DNA of 64,000 nt from Eupeodes corollae. Its lineage: Eukaryota; Arthropoda; Insecta; Diptera; Syrphidae. Numbering within the stretch: position 1 is the first letter of the stretch; every line of letters begins with the position of its first letter. Where the stretch lies: the NCBI RefSeq assembly GCF_945859685.1, contig NC_079148.1:52152421-52216420 (forward strand). Reading direction: 5' to 3'. Below the pieces are notes generated by a model. That model was not told the DNA's origin, made no database searches, and worked only from the letters and a program-made list of their open reading frames with translations. The position numbers and the translations under genes were made by a program. Of this stretch, positions 1 to 8,404 are shown piece after piece.

Positions 1-60
1 GGAGCAGAGTTCCTTCGGTTCAGAGGTCTTGGGTTCGATCCGTGACTATGCCATCTGAAG
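1..60 (+). repeat. Head of a tRNA-derived SINE, cut by the window edge
   Basis: A pol III B-box-like GGTTCGATCC lies at about 33-42, preceded by CAGAGGTCTT, the same phrase that precedes the B box of the opposite-strand SINE next door. Only the end of a tRNA-like head is present because the window starts here, so the A box cannot be checked. It could alternatively be a rearranged piece of the neighbouring SINE. Confidence 0.45.
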
Positions 61-272
61 TTTTATTTCACGGGTACTGCGTCTTGCAAGGAATTGAAAA
101 ATTCTCCAAGAGTAAGCCGTTCGAACTCGGATTATAACTGTAGGTTCCCTCCATCCCTGACAACAGCACTCGCACACAGGAATGGTTGAGAGTTGTAAGT
201 CACTATGTCTTATGGCATCAGGGATCGAACCAAAGACCTCTGGCATGACAGTCCAACGCACTAACCATCATG
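61..272 (-). repeat. tRNA-derived SINE, minus strand
   Basis: Read on the minus strand from about 272, the sequence starts with a tRNA-like head: a TGGTTAGTGCG A-box-like segment, then about 30 nt later a canonical B box (GGTTCGATCC). A non-tRNA body follows, ending in a CTTGGAGAATTTT...CAATTCCTTGCAAG segment that resembles the tail region of known insect SINEs. Family assignment is from memory only. The two SINE heads point in opposite directions, so this may be a head-inverted pair or one insertion into another. Confidence 0.6.
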
Positions 273-734
273 TCAAGTGTACTACTTTTTTCGACAATCA
301 CTATGGAATAATCAACTGCTTAAATGATACAATTCTGATAATTGACGATTCCACATCACTGTTGAAATTTTTTGCCATAATTCTGACCATTTACGACGCT
401 CGAAAGAGGCTTTAGTTTTTGAGTCAATTGCACCTTGTAAGCGTGTAAATGCAAGTCTGTATGCATAATGATCATAAACGACGAGCGTGAAATGTACAAT
501 TGTTGGGCACGACAAGGAGTTGAAGGACGGCTCTTCAGCTACGCAATCGTATAACAATATTTTCTGTAATGTGAGGCGTACGAGCTTGCAATCAAATGTT
601 TGCCACAAATTTAACTACCCTTAAATATCAATGTAAATGTCTTCAATATTTACAAGATTACTAGTGTGGGGACTCTCACAAGGTACAAATTTTTCCAATT
701 GAAACTCTCTTGTATTTGTGCGTTTATCCTTACA

Positions 735-985
735 AATTTTAAGTCATTACTTGATATTTCCAGACTTTCCTTTGATATTTTAAAATCTCTTGATATTTCA
801 AGACCTTTTTTAATATTCATATTTCAAATTCTATTTTCATATTTCAAGTCTTGCCTGTAATCACCACACCTCCCTTGATATTTCAAGACATTCTCTAATA
901 TCCCAAGACCTCCTTTAATATTTTAAGGCATTTTCTGAAAACATAAGATATCCTTTGGAATTTCAAGAACACCCCCGATATCTGC
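735..985. repeat. Degenerate minisatellite (TTGATATTTCAAGACCTCC-like units)
   Basis: Units of roughly 25-30 nt built on GATATTTCAAGAC(C)TCCTTT and variants (TTTAATATTTTAAGGC, GATATTTCCAGACTTTCC) recur through this stretch. The same unit appears reverse-complemented near 33.95-34.13 kb and 37.80-37.96 kb. Units are diverged and irregularly spaced, so no exact period is claimed. The stretch 273-734 shows no gene or recognisable repeat. Confidence 0.55.
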
Positions 986-1023
986 ATGCCTTGTTGCTCA
1001 TTTTGTAATCATTTGTTTCAAAA

Positions 1024-2705
1024 TTACTTTTCTTTCTTTGCTTTTGCATTCTTATTGCCAAGTGGAATCATTGTTGTGTCGTGCAAACGTCGTCGGAATA
1101 ATTTATAAAATTGGCACACCATCGGATTGGCCCAAACTTGTTTCGGATTAAAATCCAGAACTCTCACACTGTCCAAACTCTTGGCACGACTTAGAGCAAC
1201 ATAAGCCTGTCCGGCTTCGAATACTTTGGATAGAGACATCTCAACACAATCGAGGGTGAGTCCCTGTGACTTGTGAATGGAGAAAGTCCAGGCGAGTTTG
1301 AGGGGAATCTGTCGGAGGGTGACATTGTCTCCACTGGCAGTCTTGATCATCCATTTCTCATGCTTGCACACGTATTCTTGGTTGTTCTTGATTTGAACAG
1401 TTGGAACGCCCCGTTCGATGCGAACCACAACCCCTCGGGCTCTATTCACCAACCCATTTGCTATGTTGCTGTTCTTCAACAATATAACTTGAGCATTGAT
1501 CTTCAAATATAACTGCGACGGAGTCTGAACGAGGCTATCGAGCTGCTTTGACATGCTGGCCTCGGCCTTGAACAGGACCTTTTCGCCTTCGATATTTTCC
1601 AGCTTCGATTCGTTTATTGAGTTGGCTTCGTTGGTGTGGGAACTCAATTGGGTTGTCAAAATGCCATTGCCTTCGATTTTTTGATTCGACGTGGTCATAA
1701 GACGCTTGGTTATGTCCTCATTGATGTGTCCAATGCGCAAATGATTGAGAATTTCCACAAACTCCGGGTCACTTTGACGACGGACTTTCGAAAACACACT
1801 CGATGTACTTTTCCCAGGCCGGTGATTGGAAACAAAAGCGCTGGGCATTTGATTCGTCTCGTTTGACAACAGGGGGAAGCTGGAGGAAGTCCCCACAGAG
1901 AATCAATTGAATTCCTCCAAAAGGACGGTCATTCTTGCGAACGTGGCGCACTACGGTTTCTATTTTCTCACAGAACAATCCATCCACAATTGATATTTCG
2001 TCAATAATCAGTCTCTTGCATTTCCTCCAGTTCGATAAGGACACAGGCCGAGATGCCAATTAAACAAGCTGCCTCACCCGTGGAGGCCGTAGCCACTTAC
2101 TTCAAAAGGAAACTGTTGCCCGTTCCTGCTGAACCGGTGAAGAATATATTCTTGCCAGCAACGCAGGCTTCCAAGACTTCATCTGCTCCTGGCAGAGTTT
2201 AACACTCTCCTCGGCCAGCGGTGAGTGTTGGTAGAGTTTCTTGGCTGCCGGAACGGAATTCTCACCTGAACGGAGCTTATCGAACCTCTGTTTCTTGAAG
2301 GCTTTTGGGGAGGGTGTGGTCACAGTAGATTTGGACATACCGGCTGCCTTTCTGGCCATCACCATTTCAGCGGTTGTTACCGGGCTAACTTCCTCAAAAG
2401 CACTCGGCTTCCCGGATAAGAGATGGGCTCGTAGTTTGTTCTGCATCGTAGCCTTGTGTAGGTTTTCATTCAGGGATCCATTTAACTTGATGAACACAAT
2501 TCGTAGGAAGTTCATGAGGAGGTGCATTGGACAGATACATCGAACAATTTTCGGCTTGAAAATTGAAGGCACACTTTACCTCGTCCATGAACTTGCTGTT
2601 GCTGAGGGTTGCTGTGCGGTAGACCAATTTTCTTCCTGTTACTCCAACGGAATCAGTCCATTGGATGTTTACCGCACAGGTGAGGACGGCGTCGTTTGAA
2701 TCCAT
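1024..2705 (-). pseudogene. Pif1: Broken copy of PIF1 5'-3' DNA helicase
   Basis: Read from 2705 to 1024, the segments rebuild a nearly complete PIF1-family superfamily 1B helicase, which normally unwinds G-quadruplex and R-loop DNA in nucleus and mitochondrion. An N-terminal domain (2705 to about 2510) is followed by the HLLSGKPSAFEE linker, Walker A at 2112-2135 reading GSAGTGNS, motif II (LIIDEIS, about 1990-2010), motif III (LILCGDFLQLPP) and an open 290-residue C-terminal block with FSIHKSQGLTLDCVEMSL and QAYVALSRAKS. Breaks seen: frameshifts near 2515, 2183 and 1797, about 25 missing residues after the TASTGEAACLIG segment (near 2060), and the catalytic Walker A lysine replaced by Asn (codon 2115-2117). 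No splice-like introns were seen, so it may be a retrocopy, though no poly(A) remains. It resembles host PIF1 rather than Helitron helicase. Confidence 0.85.
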
Positions 2706-3786
2706 CTCGAATTTTAATTAAATTTTAATGAAATTGTGATTTTTTCGTGGGCACCTGTTCTATTAATAGGTGGAACAAAGGCAAATGAGGAATCAGAAAA
2801 AGAAAAAATGAAATTGAGAATGAAAACGCGCCAAACTCAAACTAAACAAGGTGAACCCTGGACAGATTATATTGTAGCGCTATATCAAGTGTTTACACAT
2901 AATCATTCTAAAAATTAAGGAATATTATAAACTAAAATAGAATTCATTGAAGATTCTTACCACTTCATCAATGAACGAATAAATTTATACACAACATTTG
3001 TGCGTCTGTACATATTCCGTCATTGCTGAAGATTCTTAATTTAGCTTCACTTGAACTGACGTATCGTATCCTCAACTTGACAAATTCTCTGTAAACGAAT
3101 TCATTAGTCTTAAAAATTATTCTAAATCTGGTATATGGATAATAATTTGTAAAATATGTGCACAAGACTCGATGCTGTGTAATATGCAAAAATCATATAA
3201 AGTGATGTGATCGAAGTTGAAAAACGTCTCATTTTTAGAATGGACCACGCCAGCTGAATGCTTCAACACCTGCCATTATTTGTTGCTTCCGTCCATGGAG
3301 TTTCATAATTGGCCCTGACACATGACGACGAACTAAGAAACGCATTTATATTTATTTATAAAAGAATATTGCAATGATTCCTAAGTGAGTATATTTTTAA
3401 ATGTATCGCGTTTTTTTTTTAATTTTCTGAAAATCTATTTGAATTTTATTTTATGCGAGAACTGTTGGGAAGGGTTGTGGTTGAAGGAACTGATTTTTAA
3501 TTGGGCCTAATTGAACGTAGAAGATGAGTATATATACACATTTATGGAGTCTAGATTTCCATAAAGTATAAAGTTGATTGACTAGTGAGGAGTGCGTTCT
3601 CTTGGAACAGTTTTTACCTATTGGTTTTTATTTTAATGTTTTGCATCATTTCACATAAATGCATTAAAAATTAGAGAAAGTAAAGGGTGAATTTTAAAAG
3701 CTATAAGACATTTTTTTCAAAAAACACATGAAATTAAAAAAACGAATGAAATCTTTATTTGAATCGATAGTACGGTCCATATAATT
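2706..3786. other. AT-rich sequence with no gene recognised
   Basis: About 1.1 kb with homopolymer T/A runs and short ORFs that have no recognisable domain. It lies between the start codon of the PIF1 copy and the left terminus of the DIRS element. The first 50 nt upstream of the PIF1 copy look like an ordinary A-rich 5' leader. Confidence 0.5.
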
Positions 3787-3998
3787 TAATATGACGGTTT
3801 TACACTAAAATAAAACCGTTATTATTTGCCGACAGAAAACACAGCGTCGCTGTTGAAGAAGCTATTGTGTATTCGCCCTAGGATCTTACGTGTTCAGCCT
3901 AAATCTCTAACAAAGTTTCTCGATTTGTCGCCCAGAGGGCAGTTCTGTTGCTGTCAAACACTGCAAGCGCCAACCAGGAGTACAATTCTTCATAGCGT
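3787..3998. repeat. DIRS left inverted terminal repeat with terminal extension
   Basis: Positions 3827-3998 match the reverse complement of 8241-8398 with few substitutions and a roughly 14-nt length difference in the middle. Positions 3787-3826 are an extension absent from the right end; it contains a small hairpin (ACGGTTTTA paired with TAAAACCGT). Unequal extensions on the two repeats are a known feature of DIRS-1. In the coding direction this is the 3' end of the element. Confidence 0.85.
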
Positions 3999-4020
3999 CT
4001 TCACCAGTAAGGAACTTACT

Positions 4021-4119
4021 GCGACGCTGTGTTTTCTGTCGGCAAATAATAACGGTTTTATTTTAGTGTAAAACCGTCATATTATCTGCCTGGTGAAAAC
4101 ACAGCGTCGCTGTTGAAGA
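4021..4119. repeat. DIRS internal complementary region (circle-junction template)
   Basis: Positions 4021-4084 are the exact reverse complement of the left terminus 3787-3850 (64 of 64), and 4081-4119 are the exact reverse complement of the right terminus 8366-8404 (39 of 39). The two matches overlap by four bases (ATTA, 4081-4084). In DIRS-1 such a region lies just inside the 3' terminal repeat and is proposed to hold the two element ends together for ligation into a circle. Position and orientation here agree with that model. 3999-4020 is a short spacer between repeat and internal region. Confidence 0.9.
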
Positions 4120-4318
4120 CGTGTTTGTTATCTGCTGGTGTTTGAGCACAACGCTATGATGATGAAAACTAGAAATAGTTCTAATAAAAAATAATTATGA
4201 ACCTAATTCCCATAAAACAAAATATATTCTAATCAATTTAGTCCATTTAACATCATATCTCCGAGATATGCTATTGATTTGACAGACTATATTGTTCTTC
4301 TTGTATAATAAGTTATTG

Positions 4319-5200
4319 TTAAACAAAAGAAAGAATTTCATCAACAGGGTGGTTCTGGAGCCAACCTAGTGAAGCAACCGCGGCTCGCACACTACCAGGT
4401 GTATCACTTATTCCGGCCTCTCGTAAAACTGAACGCACCCAACCGCCGATCAATGTTCTTGATGCTGGTCTGACTGGTCCCTTTACGCTTATAAAAAGAC
4501 TGTCAAGATTATCCACACTTGCTCTTCTCTCCTCGGCTAATCTGATTAAACGCCTTAACCAATATACTGGACAGATGTTTTTGTTTGAATGCTCGAGTAA
4601 CTGCCAACTGGACTGTCTATATGTGGCTGAGTCAGTCTTCGAACCAAAAGACGGATGTAATATAATCTCGTTTTTACCCTCTATAAAACTATCGGGGGAA
4701 ACTCTAAGCAATGTAAGATCATGAACTCTTCGTCCAGATGCAAGTAGCAAGATGATAGCCGCCCTCCTTGATGCGTCAAAAAGGGTCTCCTTGCTTTTTG
4801 TTGAGGCCAGCCAATCTACTACAGTCCGGGGATCCCAAGTCTGTAACTTTCTCGTAGCAGGTCTTGCTAATGATACTGCTTTTAAAATCTGTTTCACTAA
4901 GAAATGTGAAGACAGATTTTCAACTGCATTTGGGCCACAAAATGGTGAAATTACAGATTTATAGACAAGAATAGTACTTGGTGCATAGTTTTCTTTTAAA
5001 AATAACCAGGCCAAAAATCTAGCCACAATGGGACCTGATGGAGAATTCGCATTAAAATGATTTACTTTGCACCAAGCTATCCAAGCTCTTATAGTTGGTA
5101 AGTATGTCCTTAAAGTCGAAACTCTCCATCCTCTCTTAAGTAATTCTTTTTCTTCATTCGACCAAGCTTCTACCTGATTACCCCACCCCCAACTCTCCAT
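4319..5200 (-). pseudogene. DIRS tyrosine recombinase ORF, C-terminus disrupted
   Basis: The ORF probably starts at the Met of MESWGWGNQ (5198-5200), overlapping the end of the RT ORF by 31 nt. It has an N-terminal SAM-like core-binding region (STLRTYLPTIRAWIAWC), the first catalytic Arg in LLLASGRRVHDLTLLR, and a later Arg in PGSVRAAVASLGW, the position of the HxxR box. The frame closes right after PVDEILSFV, where family members continue to the nucleophilic Tyr. Two bases out of frame, the next codons read LTITYYTRRTI, which looks like the expected Tyr-bearing tail, so a small indel has probably detached the catalytic Tyr. The protein would catalyse integration of circular cDNA without a target duplication. 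Confidence 0.8.
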
Positions 5201-7180
5201 ACGTTCAGGCTCAAAAGTTCGACCTGTGGAGATGGACGTCTGGTGGTCATATCTATCAATACCCTCCGCAGGTTGTTGATTGCTAGTGGTGGCTCTAGCG
5301 CCCGAGCCTTCAGGTCGTGCATCCGAAACACTTGCTTCCACTCGGGGGCTACAATGAGGGAGGTTCCCTGTGACTGGTTTAGGTGAGCTAACACCTTCGG
5401 CATCAGATTTGGTGTAGGAAATATCCACCCTAGTTGAAACTTCCAATGGCGACTGAATGCGTCGAGAAACTCTGCCGCACGATCTCTTGAATCTATCGAC
5501 ACATATCTTTCGACAACAGCCGTGTCCCTTGAAGCAAACAGATCGATGTCGGGTACCCCCCATCTCTCGAAGATAAGTTTCCTTGCTGCGGGTAGAAGAT
5601 GCCATTCGGGGATAGATCGACCCTTTGAAAGTCTGTCTGCTATGCCATTGTACCTTCCCGGGAGGTAGAAAGCAGATATGGTTATATTGAACTGATCTAC
5701 GAGGTGAAGAATCTGATAAGTTAGATCTAATAGGCCAATAGACCTGGTTCCCCCCTCCTTTTGAATGTAAGCCACGAGAGCACGATTTTCTGTCTGAAGC
5801 AAGATGTGCGAGCCCCACAGCCGATCCGCTCGGGCACTTATAGCTCTGTACACCGCATACATCTCTTTCATATTGGAGTGCCACCTTACCTGTTTTCTTG
5901 ACCATCGACCTGACATGGCAGTGTCGTCCAATTGAGCACCCCAACCTGAGGCTGCCGCATCTGTTACCAAAAAGTTTGTTATTGCCGGTTTGTGAATTGG
6001 TGACAACTTGTCTGTGGCTCCGAGCCACCAAGTGATCTCCTCCATGGCCCTCCGAGGGATGGGGAGTATATGTCTCACACGTCTGTTGAATCTTCGAAGG
6101 AAGATCTGAAGGCAGCGACAGTTTAATCTTCCCCTTGGTATTACAAAACTTGCAAAGTTCAGCTGTCCCAAAAGCTTCTGAAGTCTTTTCCGGTTGCAAA
6201 ATTTCTTTTGAACCAACGCCTGAAGAGAAAGTCTGATCTTCTCCTTTTTATCTCTGGAATACTCATACGATTCACTTTCAAATCCCACTGAATACCCAGA
6301 AATTCCATAACCTGATTTGGTATGACAACCGACTTCTTTAAATTTATCACCCATCCGAGGGCCTCTAAAAGTTCTACAGTCTCCGCGACCTGAACTGTAA
6401 GCTTGGGCAAATCTTGACCTACCAAAAGGAAGTCGTCCAGGTTAACTAAAACTCGGATACCTCTGCTTCGAAGAATCTCCGCGATCCAACAAGTTAGGGC
6501 TGAAAACAGCCTGGGAGCTGATGACAGGCCAAACGGGAGGCAGGTAAGTTGTAAGAGTTCGCCTCTGTACACTACTCTCAGAAAGGGTCGATGGCTTTCT
6601 GCTATTGGCACATGAAAGTATGCATGTGATAAGTCTATCTTTGTCATCCAATCTTTTGCCTGTATAAAATCTGGGACGGAGGCGTGAGAGATCAGTTTGA
6701 AAGACTTTTCTGTTACATAGTTGTTCAGCGCTCTCAGATCGAAAATGGGACGAACTCCCCCGCTGGATTTTTTTATTAGGAACATCTTTGAAATAAAACT
6801 TGGGCTGACTTGAGGGGAGGGCTTTAACACACCTGACTCTTTCATCTCGTGTACTTGAAGATCCATCTTTGAGATGGATTTGTCGAAAAATTTTGTAAAA
6901 TATCTTCTGTTGGAAAAACTAAAAGGGGTTTGGAACAAAACGGTATCCTTACTCCAGAAATGCTTTGTAGGATGAAAGAATTTGCGCTAAGGTTCTGCCA
7001 CTTGTCTTTGAAAAACCTTAGCTGCCCTCCCCTGAACGGTGTTTGTGACTCATTTATTGGCCTTGGTATTCTCTTTGGAGCGAAAGGAATTCGCTCCCCT
7101 TCTGTCCTGCTTGCTATCTCCCTGCCTCTCTTTGTAATTGTTTCTGTGTGCAGATCTCTTATAATTATACCTGGTCTCAC
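5170..7180 (-). pseudogene. DIRS reverse transcriptase / RNase H / methyltransferase-like ORF with two frameshifts
   Basis: In order: an N-terminal lead (LRFFKDKWQNLSANSFIL) in one frame from 7180; the RT core in a second frame (VRPIFDLRALNNY, DLSHAYFHVPI, LPFGLSSAPRLFS, LDDFLLVGQ as the catalytic box); then RT thumb, RNase H (LVTDAAASGWGAQL; KEMYAVYRAI; FYLPGRYNGIADRLS) and a methyltransferase-like tail (PDIDLFAS; GWIFPTPNLM; LIVAPEW) in a third frame ending at 5170. Frameshifts lie near 6935 and 6240. The start overlaps the gag ORF by about 130 nt in another frame, the usual DIRS layout. It would synthesise element cDNA in virus-like particles. The catalytic Asp pair (LDD) is present, but no continuous protein can be made. 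Confidence 0.85.
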
Positions 7181-8167
7181 TTCTCTTTTTTCTGTCGCTG
7201 TAAGACGACCGTTGATTATGAAAAGGCCTTCTCTCCCTAGAAAAAGAAGGCGTGCTTAGCCAAGACTGAGATCCACCAAGCGATTGCATTAAGTCCTGTA
7301 GCGCCTGTTTGTCAAAAAGATGCTCTGCACTTGGATTAACGTTTCTAAGCGCAGACTGAATGTTCTTATTAGATATCTCAGAAATTAATCTCTCACGCCT
7401 CACCTCAATGCACTCAGCTCTCTTACCACATATCACCTGCAATGCTAGTTCTGTGTTTTTATAGGAATCAGAGGATGATCCAAACAAATTTGTAAATTTG
7501 TCAAACAAAGAGTTTGGGTTCAAGTCATTCGGTGAGTTGAAAGCCCAGTCAATAATTGACTGAAGTCCTGATTTCAACAAAGACTTTTGTTCCAACAAGG
7601 AATTAGAAAGGGCTGCCATTACTTGCTCCGTGGAAACTAAATAATCTTTTGTCTTACTGAGCAAACAGAGCTCATCATTTACCTGAAGTTCAACGAAACC
7701 TGGAGAAGCCGCCAACATCTTCATTGCTTTGGAATATCTCACATTCTTCCATGTTGGTAGTCCAAAATGTTGCAACCTGACAAGCGCTTCAAGATGTTCT
7801 TTCTTCGCTGGCTGGACCACTCTTGCATCGCTCTCAGTCTGCAACTGACCCAGATCTAGTGATCTATTGGAACCTTCTGGATGACTCAGAAAATCATCTG
7901 ATGTTGGCATGTGCAGTCCGATGCTCGCCTCCTCATCCTGTGGAACAAACATGCCCATACATTGGGACAAATAATTAACTTGATCTGCTAGTTCACCCAG
8001 CCGCTGATCAATTGATGTAGGCTCGCGAGATCGTTTGTTTGGTGGTGGTCAGGCAATCATCTCACTCTGTGAGTATGAAGAACTCGAAGACGATGAACTT
8101 CTTTTGGAATGGCGAGGGCTCATGTCTCTCTTTTTTGTTTTACACGGCGGCGGCGGCGGTGAACTCA
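7050..8167 (-). pseudogene. DIRS gag-like ORF with one nonsense codon
   Basis: An ATG at 8165-8167 opens a Pro-rich then Ser-rich N-terminus (the CGG-type repeat at 8146-8160 encodes five Pro). A TGA at 8049-8051 interrupts it (MIA-stop-PPP); the frame then runs open for more than 300 residues to 7050. The middle is helical and acidic (HLEALVRLQHFGLPTWKNV; LFDKFTNLFGSS). The C-terminus is strongly basic (RRERLI, SDRKKRSETRYNYKR), as expected for nucleic-acid binding; no CCHC knuckle is visible. By position and composition it is the DIRS gag analogue; sequence similarity alone is weak. Confidence 0.7.
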
Positions 8168-8240
8168 TTCTAAATGTTAGTTAAAAATAAAAATGTTAAT
8201 AACACACTTGATTTGCGACCTAACGGCGACGAAATACACA

Positions 8241-8404
8241 ACGCTATGAAGAATTGTACACCTGGTTGGCGCTTGCAGTGTTTGACAGCAACAGAACTGC
8301 CCTCTGGCAGTTCGTTAGATATTTAGGCTGAACACGTAAGATCCTAGGGCGAATACAAAATAGCTTCTTCAACAGCGACGCTGTGTTTTCACCAGGCAGA
8401 TAAT
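8241..8404. repeat. DIRS right inverted terminal repeat and terminus
   Basis: Reverse complement of the left repeat, with outer edge CCAGGCAGATAAT ending at 8404. The last 39 bases (8366-8404) recur perfectly, inverted, in the internal complementary region. In the coding direction this is the 5' end and presumably carries the element promoter, but no promoter motif can be assigned from sequence. Confidence 0.85.

Larger units (their letters stand above)
3787..8404 (-). mobile_element. DIRS-type tyrosine-recombinase retrotransposon, structurally complete, coding regions broken
   Basis: The 4618-bp unit has unequal inverted terminal repeats (3827-3998 and 8241-8398), a left terminal extension (3787-3826), an internal complementary region (4021-4119) and, on the minus strand, gag-like, RT/RNase H/methyltransferase-like and tyrosine recombinase ORFs in DIRS order. 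Both termini carry TAAT (3787-3790 and 8401-8404) and the internal region holds a single ATTA where the two halves meet. This is the arrangement expected if DIRS circular DNA is sealed on the internal region. DIRS elements integrate by tyrosine recombinase and make no target-site duplication; none was seen. The right end abuts the 3' region of a CR1-like LINE. Breaks: one stop in gag, two frameshifts in the RT ORF, one break in the recombinase. Confidence 0.9.

Noticed and set aside
1024..1896. Helitron Rep/helicase
   Set aside because: The helicase motifs and C-terminus follow host PIF1, and no Rep domain or Helitron ends were found nearby.
2241..2699. 152-residue plus-strand ORF
   Set aside because: It is the antisense shadow of the PIF1 copy, whose minus-strand frames carry recognisable motifs.
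3787..4084. A separate 298-bp MITE with 64-bp perfect inverted repeats
   Set aside because: The interior matches the right terminal repeat of the DIRS element and the inner arm joins directly to a perfect inverse of the right terminus, which fits a DIRS repeat plus internal complementary region better.
4319..6199. A single 626-residue protein on the minus strand of the DIRS element
   Set aside because: Only the last ~290 residues are the recombinase; the first half is an out-of-frame reading of the RT/RNase H region.
8146..8160. CGG-type triplet repeat as a regulatory microsatellite
   Set aside because: It encodes five consecutive Pro in the DIRS gag N-terminus and is short.
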